Source: Chitinophaga sp. YR573 (GTDB taxonomy: Bacteria; Bacteroidota; Bacteroidia; Chitinophagales; Chitinophagaceae). Taken from it: a DNA stretch of 64,000 nucleotides. Position 1 is the stretch's first letter, and every line of letters starts with the position of its first letter. Both the position numbers and the translations under genes were made by a program. The notes below the pieces were generated by a model, which saw only the letters and a list, made by a program, of their open reading frames with translations, did no database searches and was not told the origin of the DNA. The stretch covers positions 868,001 to 932,000 of the forward strand of contig NZ_FOJF01000003.1 in assembly GCF_900110995.1 (NCBI RefSeq), given 5' to 3'. This document shows positions 24,207 to 34,900 of this stretch, piece after piece.

Positions 24207-26380
24207 GTTACTTTGTTTATAGTATTTGGTTTGCCTTTTACAGCAGGGGAGATGCTTCCTTTCCATTTCCCGTTTTTATCTTTTTCAACCTTTATTTCGC
24301 GCCAGGAGTATTCACCTCTTTCATAATTATAGCTTTCGCCATCGTCGTCATACAGTTTATAAGAGCCGTTCTTCTCACCGAAATGCCTTATCTCGATGTC
24401 CACTTTTTCTCCTGCGGCAGGAGCATGGAGCAATGGTGGCATCATCGGTATAATACCCCCATCTTTTACATATACAGGGATCTTATCCAGTCCGGGAGTT
24501 ACGGTAATCACTTCTCCGTTTCCTACCCGTTCACCTGTATAGAAATCATACCAGTTACCTTTAGGCAATACTACTTTCCGTGTTGTCTGTCCTGTAAAAA
24601 GAGGAGCTACCAGCAGGTATTCTCCTGCCATATACTGGTCTTTTATTTCTTTAGTGGTGGCTTCTGCATAAGGGTTTTCTTCCAGGTTGTTACTGCCGGC
24701 ATCTTTCTTTAGATCCTGTCCAAACCCTTCTTCCATATTCATAGCCCTGAAAGGAGGTGTACCCTCGAAATGATATTTTGCAAATTCGGAATACCAATAC
24801 GGTATCATCTGCATACGCAGCAATGCCATTTTCTTCACCTGTTCTGCTACTTCAGGATAGCTCCAGGGCTTTGTTCCGCTTGACCATGCATTGATCATGG
24901 CCATTGGAGAAAAGATGACTGTCTGGAACCTGCGCAGCCATTCTTCACCGGTTTTCGAAACCCGTACTTCAGGCGTCCACAACACCCCTGCATATCCACT
25001 GTTGATTAAGGCCGTTATGAAATCTTCATGATTGTAATAGTCATTATAGATCACATAAGGAAAAGAGTTAGCACCGGCGTTAGATGCCCTTACGAGGGCA
25101 TATGTTCTCTGGTTTTTTATGTGGTACATTTCTGCGCTGTAACGCTGTGCCAGCAGGCCATAGGTCTGACGCATCTGTTCTCCGTCTTTACCCGAAGGAA
25201 ATGTGGCAACATCCGGCCAGAGGTAATAATCATATCCATCTACTTCATCTATTTTATAACCGCTTACTCCAATATCAACCTGGTCTTTCTGCAATTGTCC
25301 GAAGAAGATTTTTCTTGCTTCCGGCATTGTGAGATCTGGTACTTCGCCTACCCATACTGTGTGAGATCCTGTGTAGGGAGTAATGCTTTTATAAAAAGGA
25401 GCGGACTTAGATATATATGGATTGATCCATAAGTTGAGTCTTATCTTTTTATCGAGCATTTCCTTTACAAAGCTGGCAGGTTGCGGATAACGTGTTGTAT
25501 CCCATTCAAACGTACCGGGATAAGATTTGCTTTGCCATCCGGGTTCTAATCCTATGTAATCAAGCGGGTATCCTTTTAGAAGAAAGCTGTCCGCCTCATT
25601 CTTTACATCCTGTGCGTTAAACAATGTCTTCACACGTTGAGTAAAACCCAGTCCCCAGCGTGGAGGCAGCGTTCCGCCGCCATTAAAAAGGTTATAACGT
25701 CTTACTGCGTCCAGTGCGGTAGGTCCGGCAAACAAATATACTTCTACGCCATTTGCAGGTACGAGGATTTCCACAGCATCGGAAGAGGGTCTGGAACTCC
25801 AGCTTTTGTCTTTGTTCCTGTCCTTTTCTGGGGGTGGGGTCTTACTGTCTTTCCGCACTGCTGAACCGGCATATACGGTCAGATAACGCGCGGAGTTTAT
25901 AAATACACCATAACCTTTGGATGAAACATAAAATGGGACTGGTGCATGTGTGCGCCCGTTATCTCTGCCGCCATAGTGATCTACATGTAACTGAAGGATC
26001 TTTCCACGCTGGTAGATAGTCTGGAAATTAAGGCCGAATCCAAACAACTGCTCTTCGGGTGTAAGTGGAAAGCGCAGAGATGTTTTATTATTTGCCGTTG
26101 TTGCACTGATCTCATTTTGAGATAAAGGAAAAGCAACATGTTGCATTCTGCCTAAGGCTGCGGTATCAGGAACAGCACCTGATGCTTTCAGGAGATCGTA
26201 GGCTTCGGGACTACCGACAACGGTTTTCCATACACCCGGAGCCACCTCTTTCCATGGTGCCTGTTGTGCTGATAACGCTAAGGGGAATATTAAACAGCTT
26301 AATGCTAATAAACCAGTTTTAGATCCTGAACTGACAGGGTTTATGCAGTTAAGGACTACATGGGAAAACAATTTTTTCAT
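24176..26380 (-). CDS. GH31-family alpha-glycosidase, exported
   Basis: A 734-residue protein with a long signal region (to ALSAQQ, residue 40). An N-terminal galactose-mutarotase-like domain is followed by the TIM barrel from about residue 240 (RWGLGFTQRVKTLFNAQDVK, YPLDYIGLEPGWQS). The nucleophile is Asp378 in GYKIDEVDGYD, and the best acid/base candidate is Asp447 in VIYNDYYNHEDF after the conserved Arg431 (RASNAG). A C-terminal beta domain with GNWYDFYTGERV and YKLYDDDGESYNYERG (DUF5110-like) ends it. GH31 enzymes act on alpha-glucosides, alpha-xylosides, alpha-galactosides or sulfoquinovosides; the specificity loop here is not one I can place. It is co-transcribed with the alginate-lyase-like gene. 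Confidence 0.92.
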   Translation of the reverse strand: MKKLFSHVVLNCINPVSSGSKTGLLALSCLIFPLALSAQQAPWKEVAPGVWKTVVGSPEAYDLLKASGAVPDTAALGRMQHVAFPLSQNEISATTANNKTSLRFPLTPEEQLFGFGLNFQTIYQRGKILQLHVDHYGGRDNGRTHAPVPFYVSSKGYGVFINSARYLTVYAGSAVRKDSKTPPPEKDRNKDKSWSSRPSSDAVEILVPANGVEVYLFAGPTALDAVRRYNLFNGGGTLPPRWGLGFTQRVKTLFNAQDVKNEADSFLLKGYPLDYIGLEPGWQSKSYPGTFEWDTTRYPQPASFVKEMLDKKIRLNLWINPYISKSAPFYKSITPYTGSHTVWVGEVPDLTMPEARKIFFGQLQKDQVDIGVSGYKIDEVDGYDYYLWPDVATFPSGKDGEQMRQTYGLLAQRYSAEMYHIKNQRTYALVRASNAGANSFPYVIYNDYYNHEDFITALINSGYAGVLWTPEVRVSKTGEEWLRRFQTVIFSPMAMINAWSSGTKPWSYPEVAEQVKKMALLRMQMIPYWYSEFAKYHFEGTPPFRAMNMEEGFGQDLKKDAGSNNLEENPYAEATTKEIKDQYMAGEYLLVAPLFTGQTTRKVVLPKGNWYDFYTGERVGNGEVITVTPGLDKIPVYVKDGGIIPMMPPLLHAPAAGEKVDIEIRHFGEKNGSYKLYDDDGESYNYERGEYSWREIKVEKDKNGKWKGSISPAVKGKPNTINKVTWKFMTEAGQ

Positions 26381-26445
26381 AACTAATCGTTGGAATATAA
26401 AACAAGATAATAAATTCAGGGGGCTACTCCAAACGTATACTTAAA

Positions 26446-26470
26446 AGAGCTGCCCAAAATGGGCAGCTCT
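26446..26470 (-). terminator. Intrinsic terminator of the amidase/SpoIID gene
   Basis: A perfect 10-base GC-rich stem (26446-26455 with 26461-26470) and a 5-base loop lie 38 bases past the stop at 26508; on the minus strand the stem is followed by TTTTAAG. Confidence 0.85.
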
Positions 26471-26507
26471 CCTCAGGATCCTCAATGATATGTAGCAAGG
26501 GCTTATT

Positions 26508-29366
26508 TTATTTAGCCACTACCAGCTTTTTACTTTCTGAAATAACAGACAGGTCAGGCTTGATGGTGACGATATAGATACCATTCTTTAAAGCACTGAT
26601 GTCCAGGGTAAACTGGTTGTACCCATGTATCAGCTGAACAGGTTTGCGCTGAAGCACCTTACCAGTATTATCAGATAAAAGGACAATCGCAGACCGTGCA
26701 CTTGCAGATAAGGTATAACCTACTTTTACCACATCACCAGATACCGGGTTAGGGAATAAAGTAAGCTTACCGGTTGGAACTATTGCAGTTTCCTTCGGAG
26801 CCTCTGTTTTAGCCAAAGTAGCGGCAACAGTTGCTGCAGCCTGTACGGTTACACCACCCGGGTTATAATAGTGATTCAGGATCCAGGTATAAGTTTTATC
26901 ACTTGCCCAGAAGCTGGAACCCCATTGGCACATACCTCTGCCATGACCGTTTGTAGTTCTTCCTGCACAACGTGCATCGGAGATACAAGGCCATGCAGAA
27001 CCTGTACCACTGTAACCATTACCACAACCTGCATTGTTATTCTCTGCAGAATATTCTGACCTGAAAATAGCACCACTCTTGATTAATACAACACCAGCAG
27101 TAGCTTTCGCTGCATTAATGGTAGATGTAGCGGTTTCGCTGCCCCATGCCTGGTTACAGGTAGTAGATGCAATGTCGAAGTTCGATTTTACAGGATGTTT
27201 TACGTAGTAAGCACCATAAGAACGGTAAGCAACTGCACCAGCTTGCAGAGAAGCTGCTTTCCAGCTGGAGATCCATTCGTTATCCAGCCCGGACTGTACA
27301 TAAGCTTCAAGGCTCATTACCTTTACGGCAGAACAGGTTGTGCAGGAACAACTGGTACCTACACGGATACTCGTAGGTACGGCGATCGCAGCAGCAGTAA
27401 CAGCCGATTCTGCATCCTTGTCGGCTATACGCAGGTATTCGCTTGTACGTTGAGCTTCATCAGCTGCTGTTCTGTCAAACATACCATGTGTGTAAGTTTC
27501 CACTTCTTCAGTAGTAGCAACTCTCTGGTCATCGCTGGCCGATGTCAGAGGTGTAAGTCCAACTTTTACAGTGATTTTATCTGCTATTAAACGGATATTG
27601 TTCAGTACATACGGTTTGAAACCTGTCCTGGTAATCCGTAGTGTAGTTACACCCGGAGCAACAGTTTCTGTAACAGCCGTAACAGGGACCGGAATAGTTA
27701 ATGTAAAAAAACCATTTCTATCAAAGATCGTAGCACGACCACCAGCGGTTACTGTTGCACCTGCAATCGGAGCATTGGTCACGGCACTCCTGACATAACC
27801 TGAAAGGATCATGTTATTGGCAGCCACTACCTGACGGATTGCTTCATCATCTGATGCGATACGCATAGAAGAACTGATACGGTCCATGCTAATGTCTGCA
27901 GCAATGTTTGTTTCATCACCACCTTCAAAAGATGTTTCTATCTGATCATATCCGTTGGCGCTAAAAGAGAAGGTATATTTTCCCTTGTCGGCATCAAATG
28001 ATGTTTGACCGTTTTCATCTGTTTGTATGCGGGTAGTAGTACCGTCTGGTCCTGTTACTGTAACAGCAGTATTGGCAACAGCAAAACCTGTTTCCTGATC
28101 CCTTACCGTAATAGCCATTTTGGTAGCTGCAACTGTAGCAGGATTGATTAAAGCGGCATATTTTTTCCAGTTCCAGTTAATCCCCGGATCGGTATGTGTA
28201 TTGCCATCATAGTGCTGATGTCCTTTAATACGTACTGTCTTAGGCTGATAATTTGTACCGGAAGTAGCAGCTCCTTTAAAGCAGGCAGCTTTACTGATTC
28301 CGTACTTGGTACAGATATTACGTACCAGTGCAGCAGAAGACGAATACATACTGGTGGTATACCATTTGGCATCAGCAATATAACCTTCATGCTCAATGCC
28401 AATGGTATAGCTGTTGTGATTCAACACATGATAGGCTTTATCTTTTTCCCGCACCATCTGTGTTACCTGTCCGTCAGAAGAACGGATCACATAATGCGAT
28501 GATACAATAGCCGTGCTGTTCTTAAACCAGGAGATAGTACCTGCATAACTGCCCTGAGCAGTATGTATAGTAACATTGGTAACGGCTACGCCACCACGAC
28601 CTACAGTATAATTATTAGCATGTGCTGCGCTGAAAATTGCCGGGCCATAATCTGTACTTAATACAGAAACACCATCAATTGCAGCGCTCTGGTCCAGTAC
28701 GTTATCAGGTGATATTACTTTATCCCTGGCATAATCTATCTGTACACCGGTGGCTTTTAATGCACGCAGTGTTTTTGCAGGATAGATTTTTTCCAGCTGT
28801 ACATTTGCGGGCGCTCTTGTAAGCGTTGCAGCAGTAAAACCTTTCTGTAAATTATCATACACATCATATGTGTATAATGAGCGGGCATATGCATTCACTG
28901 CACTGCCATCATCAGGAATTTCAGAAATACTTTCCAGTACGGTAGCAAAACTTTCAACACCTGCAGCCACTTTCCGGCTACCTGCTTCGCGACTTAAAAA
29001 CTTTGCAGTGGCCAGAATCTGAAGGCGTACATCGTTTTTAAATTGTGCAGTGCTGATGTTACTCAGTTTACTCACTTCCACCAGGTTATTTTTAAAGTAA
29101 CCTTTCCCGTTTTCCACTAAACCAAAAATACCAAACCGTTCAGGCATACCCATGCAATTATCTTCATGTGGTTGCAGGTTAGTCATATGTGTGGCGGAAT
29201 AAGCCATCGCTTCAAGTATCCCTTTGGGGAGGCCGGGATACTGGCGATAAGCTTCATTGAAATAATTGTCCAGACGGGAATTATCCGTCTGTTGTTGGGC
29301 TACCAGTTGCGTATAAGGCAATAGGAGTAATACAGCCATTTTAAGCAGCAAATAAACGCGATTCAT
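26508..29366 (-). CDS. Secreted N-acetylmuramoyl-L-alanine amidase / SpoIID-domain fusion with T9SS sorting domain
   Basis: A 952-residue exported protein (signal to LVAQQ). Residues 35-180 are helical and vaguely lysozyme-like (YPGLPKGILEAM, FGIFGL). Residues 240-405 are an Amidase_2 domain: zinc ligands likely His268 (VTIHTAQG), His383 (IKGHQHYD) and Asp393 (HTDPG), with Glu327 in TIGIEHEG. Residues 415-605 hold two carboxypeptidase-regulatory-like beta domains. Residues 665-840 are SpoIID-like: SLEAYVQSGLDNEW with candidate catalytic Glu697, then AASLQAGAVAYRSYGAYYV, and GHGRGMCQWGSSFW (807-820). Residues 865-952 are a type IX sorting domain (LTLFPNPVSGD). SpoIID cuts glycan strands whose peptides an amidase has removed, so one chain may do both steps. 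It stands alone between two terminators. Confidence 0.9.
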   Translation of the reverse strand: MNRVYLLLKMAVLLLLPYTQLVAQQQTDNSRLDNYFNEAYRQYPGLPKGILEAMAYSATHMTNLQPHEDNCMGMPERFGIFGLVENGKGYFKNNLVEVSKLSNISTAQFKNDVRLQILATAKFLSREAGSRKVAAGVESFATVLESISEIPDDGSAVNAYARSLYTYDVYDNLQKGFTAATLTRAPANVQLEKIYPAKTLRALKATGVQIDYARDKVISPDNVLDQSAAIDGVSVLSTDYGPAIFSAAHANNYTVGRGGVAVTNVTIHTAQGSYAGTISWFKNSTAIVSSHYVIRSSDGQVTQMVREKDKAYHVLNHNSYTIGIEHEGYIADAKWYTTSMYSSSAALVRNICTKYGISKAACFKGAATSGTNYQPKTVRIKGHQHYDGNTHTDPGINWNWKKYAALINPATVAATKMAITVRDQETGFAVANTAVTVTGPDGTTTRIQTDENGQTSFDADKGKYTFSFSANGYDQIETSFEGGDETNIAADISMDRISSSMRIASDDEAIRQVVAANNMILSGYVRSAVTNAPIAGATVTAGGRATIFDRNGFFTLTIPVPVTAVTETVAPGVTTLRITRTGFKPYVLNNIRLIADKITVKVGLTPLTSASDDQRVATTEEVETYTHGMFDRTAADEAQRTSEYLRIADKDAESAVTAAAIAVPTSIRVGTSCSCTTCSAVKVMSLEAYVQSGLDNEWISSWKAASLQAGAVAYRSYGAYYVKHPVKSNFDIASTTCNQAWGSETATSTINAAKATAGVVLIKSGAIFRSEYSAENNNAGCGNGYSGTGSAWPCISDARCAGRTTNGHGRGMCQWGSSFWASDKTYTWILNHYYNPGGVTVQAAATVAATLAKTEAPKETAIVPTGKLTLFPNPVSGDVVKVGYTLSASARSAIVLLSDNTGKVLQRKPVQLIHGYNQFTLDISALKNGIYIVTIKPDLSVISESKKLVVAK

Positions 29367-29747
29367 AGGTTTTTGTTTATGGTTATTCTTTGGGCTAAAT
29401 GATGCCGGATTATGCCACTTTATCAGTGCATAATTGCTACATCTTCATATTTGAGGGATCCTGGTTTTAAATGTTTTGAATTACGGGTTCAATAAATAGG
29501 TTAATGCATAAATGATCGGGTTGAATCAATCACATAGTAATAAAAGCAGCTAATAAAATTCTACAAGATAAGTATCAGTCTATCGGTCTTTCTACTGTAC
29601 AGAATATAGTTCGGGTCTTTCGTTTTTCAAAACTAATGAAACATATTCGAAATATAAAAATTAATTAATATGGAAGATTGTGAGAACAACAATTGTGTCT
29701 TATATAAAAAGAGAAGCCGTCCATTAAGACGGCTTCTCTTTTTAATA
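29367..29747. other. Intergenic region: amidase promoter side and upstream gene's terminator
   Basis: The stretch 29367-29700 should hold the promoter of the minus-strand amidase gene. Short open frames here lack plausible starts or protein-like composition. From 29706 it holds the terminator of the beta-helix lipoprotein, listed separately. Confidence 0.6.
29706..29743 (-). terminator. Strong intrinsic terminator of the beta-helix lipoprotein gene
   Basis: A perfect 16-base stem (29706-29721 with 29728-29743) and 6-base loop with A- and T-run ends lie directly after the stop at 29748. Confidence 0.9.
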
Positions 29748-31550
29748 TTAGTAATCTGATGATGAAGTTGTGTTATCCGGTAAGATAAAAAGATTTGAAT
29801 AGGAGCTGTCTGTCCAATGATTATCTGACCATCTGTTACCTCCTGTTTTATAGTTCGGCATAGTCTGTCCCGGATTACGATAAACAGCATTCGTATAATT
29901 CAGGTCTGTAGCATTTGCAGCCCCTTTCCAGCGATTACCGGTAACAACCATGTTAGATACAGGTACACCCAGAGGTGCATGCAGAGCAATGCCGGTACTG
30001 TTAATAATAAAATAGTTATCATTTACCATCACATGATCATAACCGGAGAAACCATTTTGATCTCCATCCGAGTACATGGCGAGCAATCCGGAAAGGCTGG
30101 AATTGTAGGGTGCATTAAATTCCAGATGATTGCGGGAGAAATTCAGATAATACTGACCACCCCAGGTCTGTATACCATCTATATGATCAGATCCGGTTGT
30201 ATCAGGGTCTGGTGTTATCCACGATTCAGTAACTGTGATATTGTTTGCGTAAACATTCTCCAGTCCGTTGTGTGGTAAATAGCAACGGTGAACGATAGAA
30301 GCAGCGGGTTGCTGACTGTCTTTAAAGCCGCCGGTACTGAAGGCTGTTATTTCACAATAAAGAGCTGCGGCACCTCCACCGTTTCCACTTGGGTGGTTGG
30401 CTAATATCCCACCTTTGCATCCCCGTATTACCAGCCAGCCGGAGGAAACAGTGATCAGAGAACTGATGTTCGCTCCCTGTAGTACTACGGTGCCTGCAGG
30501 GAACCAGAAACCATCGATTGTTTCTCCTCCTGTTGCTACTGTGCGTGCCAGGCTACCCCAACCGCTAAGCGGAGCACCGGTGAAAGTACCACCAGGTACT
30601 GTAGTGAGTGAACTGATTGAAATACCTGCGGGACCAACTATCGAAGTGGTCAGTTGGGTGCCATGCGTGATATTTCCCGGATTAATGGTGATAAAATCAG
30701 CCAGATTACTTGCCGCTGACCGATTGCCAAATGCATCTTTTGCTTTTACATAAAAGCTATAGGATGCGGCAGCATTTAAATGTAAACTGGTAAGCGACAA
30801 AGAGGTGGCAGGCAACGTATCAATCAATATGCCATTGCGGTATACTTCATAACCCGTAACGCCTATGTTGTCTGTAGAAGCCGACCAACTCAAGGTTGCA
30901 CTGTTACTGGTAATATTGGAGGCTGTCAGGTTGCCGGGAGCAGAAGGAGGAGATTGGTCATTCTGGTCTGGCACAAACTCAATATCCCTGAAATAATTAC
31001 TGCTTTGATAGGAACTAACCGGGAACCTTCCTGGTGTATAAATATATACGCCGTTGGTGTCTGCAAGGCTGCTCAAAGGACCATTATTGATAACAGAAGC
31101 CAGTCCATAAGAAGTAGCTGCATATTTGCTGACCGCATTAACGGAAATAATATAGGTCGTATTGGCGCTAATGTGATAAGGAGTATCCAGCGTAGCAGTC
31201 TGCCATCCTGTGTCCGTTTCAGCGCTAAAAACGACTGTTTTCAGCATGCTGCCTTTTGCTGACCATAAGTGTCCGGTATGAGTGCCTGTTTCTCCGGCCA
31301 CTTTATAGTATAGGAATTTTGTGATGGTCCCGGGTACGGCGGACTTGAATCTCATACCTAATTCAACCGGGTTATCTGATATCGAACTTAATGGTCTCTC
31401 TGTGGTCAATACAGTATAAGCTCCGGTACTAAGCGTATAGGCTTTTACTTTTCCTTCTACAGCGAGATCTCTTTTACAGGAAATCAGTGAGGATCCGATG
31501 AATATGCTAATAATAGCAGTGTTACTGCAAAGACGATAGGTTTTTCTCAT
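29748..31550 (-). CDS. Lipoprotein with DUF4082-like, fibronectin III and right-handed beta-helix domains
   Basis: A 600-residue lipoprotein with signal ending SSLISC (Cys25). Residues 45-195 resemble DUF4082 (ELGMRFKSAVPGTITKFLYY, GTHTGHLWSAKGSMLKTVVF, YIISVNA). Residues 200-290 are a fibronectin type III domain (PSAPGNLTASNITSNSATLS, TGYEVYRNGILI, YSFYVKAKDAFGN). Residues 340-570 have the short repeating turns of a parallel beta-helix (VVLQGANISSLITVSSGWLV, NGLENVYANNITVTESWITP, NFSRNHLEF, MVNDNYFIINSTG). Comparable proteins are surface-exposed adhesins or carbohydrate-binding proteins; no catalytic residues are evident. Monocistronic. Confidence 0.75.
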   Translation of the reverse strand: MRKTYRLCSNTAIISIFIGSSLISCKRDLAVEGKVKAYTLSTGAYTVLTTERPLSSISDNPVELGMRFKSAVPGTITKFLYYKVAGETGTHTGHLWSAKGSMLKTVVFSAETDTGWQTATLDTPYHISANTTYIISVNAVSKYAATSYGLASVINNGPLSSLADTNGVYIYTPGRFPVSSYQSSNYFRDIEFVPDQNDQSPPSAPGNLTASNITSNSATLSWSASTDNIGVTGYEVYRNGILIDTLPATSLSLTSLHLNAAASYSFYVKAKDAFGNRSAASNLADFITINPGNITHGTQLTTSIVGPAGISISSLTTVPGGTFTGAPLSGWGSLARTVATGGETIDGFWFPAGTVVLQGANISSLITVSSGWLVIRGCKGGILANHPSGNGGGAAALYCEITAFSTGGFKDSQQPAASIVHRCYLPHNGLENVYANNITVTESWITPDPDTTGSDHIDGIQTWGGQYYLNFSRNHLEFNAPYNSSLSGLLAMYSDGDQNGFSGYDHVMVNDNYFIINSTGIALHAPLGVPVSNMVVTGNRWKGAANATDLNYTNAVYRNPGQTMPNYKTGGNRWSDNHWTDSSYSNLFILPDNTTSSSDY

Positions 31551-31952
31551 AGATAGGTTTTATTATAAATTAGTAAAACGTATTTCTCAGATATTTATTT
31601 TTCAGTGGCGGCGGTGAAAATTTAATTACTATCGGAAAATGTGAAAATAGTATTCTTTTTATTGCAAACGATTGCATAACTTCGGAAGCGTAGCTGAAAT
31701 AATTGTGACCTATATTCTGAAACACCATGTAGCAGTGTGTTTTAACCCTGTATTTTGTACATAACCCAATCATTCATCCTTAAAAACAACTTTATGAAAA
31801 CCTAATAGTTAATTACATCCGTTAACAGGTTGTCCGTACCTGCATGTGACAATACTACTGTGTATAACTTAAAAGATTATACGTAAACAGGAGAAGTATG
31901 TCTGATCCCCTAATATTTAAACCCTCAGAATTCCTCGTTAAAGAACCCTATT
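31551..31952. other. 402-base divergent intergenic region
   Basis: This gap lies between the start of the beta-helix lipoprotein (minus) and the start of the modular sugar dehydrogenase (plus), so it should hold two promoters. A 67-codon open frame at 31570-31773 has no protein-like signal. I see no RNA gene or repeat. Confidence 0.55.
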
Positions 31953-34900
31953 ATGAAAAATAAGTTATTACTGCCCTTATTCCTGTTGTTTTTATCGCTG
32001 TCCGCCAGCGCGCAATCACTACCCGCTAACTTTCAACGGGTGCAGGTTGTTACTGGTATCAGCAGTCCAACCTCTATGGCCTTCCTGCCTGACGGAAGAA
32101 TTCTTGTATGCCAGGAAACCGGCCAGTTACGCGTTATTAAAAACGGCAGTCTGTTATCTGCACCTGCTATTACTCTTTCCGTCAATAGCAGTGGAGAACG
32201 GGGCCTGATAGGTATTGCAGTTGATCCTGGCTTCACTACCAATCACTATATTTATCTGTATTATACCAATACTTCCGGACCGCATAACCGTGTGAGCCGC
32301 TTTACTATGACCGGAGACATTGCTGCTGCTGAAACAGCATTGCTGGACCTGCCAACATTAGATGCTATCTATCATAATGGAGGCGGATTATCTTTTGGTA
32401 ATGATGGTAAATTGTATGTTTCCGTAGGAGATAATAAAGTAGGCGACAATGCGAAGAACCTCGATAGTTATATGGGGAAGCTGTTACGCATTAATACAGA
32501 TGGTTCCGTTCCTTCCGGAAACCCCTTTAGCGGCGGAGCTGCCCGTAGCCGTATCTGGGCATATGGTTTACGAAATCCGTTTACGAATTCCATTGATCCT
32601 GTAAGCGGAAAGATCTTTATCGATGATGTTGGTGAATCTACCTGGGAAGAAATCAATGATGCTTCTGTTAGTGGCCGGAACTTTGGATGGCCCGATCAGG
32701 AAGGCACCTGTTCTTCCGGTTGTACCGGTTTAACGAATCCTATTTATAAGTATAGTACCAACAGGAATGCTTCTCCTCCTGACGGACAAGGTTGTGCCAT
32801 CAATGGTGGTACTTTTTTCAATGGTGCGATCAGTAATTATCCGGCTACCTATAATGGCAAATATTTTTTCCTGGACTATTGTGGGGGATGGATCAATTAC
32901 TTAAATCCTGCATCTCCATCACGGACAGCCTTTGCTACCAGTTTAGGTGGTGGGCTTGTTTATCTCAAACAGGGCAATGATGGAAATCTTTATTTCCTCA
33001 GCCGGGATAACAGTGCGCTTTACAAACTTATTTATACGGGTACACAGGCACCTGCGATCACCACACAGCCACAATCTTTGAGTGTACCACAGGGGCAAAC
33101 TGCCACTTTTAGTGTAGTAGCAACTGCCAATCCTGCTCCCACTTATCAGTGGCGAAAGAATGCGGTTAATATCACCGGTGCAACGGCTGCCAGTTATTCC
33201 ATCGCTAATGTGCAACCGGCAGATTCTGGTCTTTATAGTGTAGTGGTAACCAATACTGCGGGCAGTGCTACCAGCAGTAATGCAAAACTCACTGTCGCTA
33301 AACCCAATACATTACCGGTTGCTACTATTACAGCACCTGTAAATAATGCCAGATTCCGGGCGGGTGATACCGTTTTATTTGCAGGTACCGGTACTGATGC
33401 AGAAGATGGTACTTTGTCTGCCAATGTTTTTCATTGGTGGATCGATTTTCATCATGCCAATCATATCCATCCTGGTCCGCAATTACGGGACAGCGTTAAA
33501 AGCGGTTCTTTTGTTATTTCAGCTGAAGGACATACGGAAACAGATATCTGGTATCGTATTCTTCTTTCTGTAAAGGATAGCAGGGGAGAGCTGGATACAA
33601 GTTATGTGGAAATGTTCCCTGTTACGTCAAATATAACACTGAATACACAGCCTGCTGGTCTGCAGGTGCGCCTCAATGATATTCCTTTTACCACACCGTA
33701 TTCTTCAGCTACTTTATCCGGTATGGTAAGGCCAATGGATGCTCCTTCTCCGCAAACACTTAACGGGGTTACTTATATTTTTGATCATTGGGCACATGGA
33801 GGCGCAAGGGTGCAGAATATCAGGATTACTGATAATGATACTGCCTTTACTGCGATATTTAAAGCAGCACCTGCTGCAATCATACTGGCACCGGTACAGG
33901 ATGCATATGTAAGGGATGGAACAAATGCAGCTATCACATTTGGTACCACAGATTCTACATTCCTGCTTACTAAAGTATCACCGGCCGGACAATTGAATAA
34001 TGCGCGTGAAACCTATCTTACCTTTGATCTGACCAATACTGCGAATACCGTATCCTCTGTGGTGCTGAAGGTATTTGGTTATATAGAGGGGACTACTGCT
34101 ATCAGTGTACCGGTTGGGGTATATCCGGTAAGTAGTTCTACCTGGTCTGAAAAAACGATTACATGGAATAATAAACCTGCATCTGACAGTACTCTTTTAT
34201 CGTCTGCTGTACTTACCAATGATGCTGCGAGATATTATACATGGGATGTGACCGGCTATGTACAGCGTGAACTCGCGGCAGGACGAAAGAAAATTACACT
34301 GGCGCTGAAAAGTCAGCAGGCACATGATCCACGTATCTTCCTGAATGCAAAAGAGGCAGGGGCTAATACTCCGCAACTTGCTGTGATTGTAGATTCTGCG
34401 GGTTGTACTCCGGTTAATGCGAGCGGCGATGATGGCAATGTAGCGGCGAATGCAGTTGATAATGATTTGAATACCCGTTGGTCAGCAACCGGAAACGGAC
34501 AGTGGATTCAATTCTGTTTGGGGAGCTCTGCTACTGTTACAGGTGTGGATATCGCATTTTATAAAGGGGATACCCGCCGTGCAATATTTGATGTGCTGGT
34601 GAGTGCAGATGGTATCAGCTGGACGAATGCAGCTACTGGTCTGCAGAGCAGTGGTACATCTCTCAATTTTGAGAGCTTCACTTTTACCGGTAGAACGGCG
34701 AAGTATGTACGTATTCTCGGACATGGTAACAACTTAAATGAGTGGAACAGCTATGCTGAAGTGAAGATTAAAACGACTACTACAGGTAAGGCGTTAAAAA
34801 TAGCTGCATTCACGGTGTATCCTAATCCTGCTGGAGCATTCTTTACGGTGAAATTCAGCCTGCCATCAAATGGGTATACTACATTGGCTGTATATGATAT

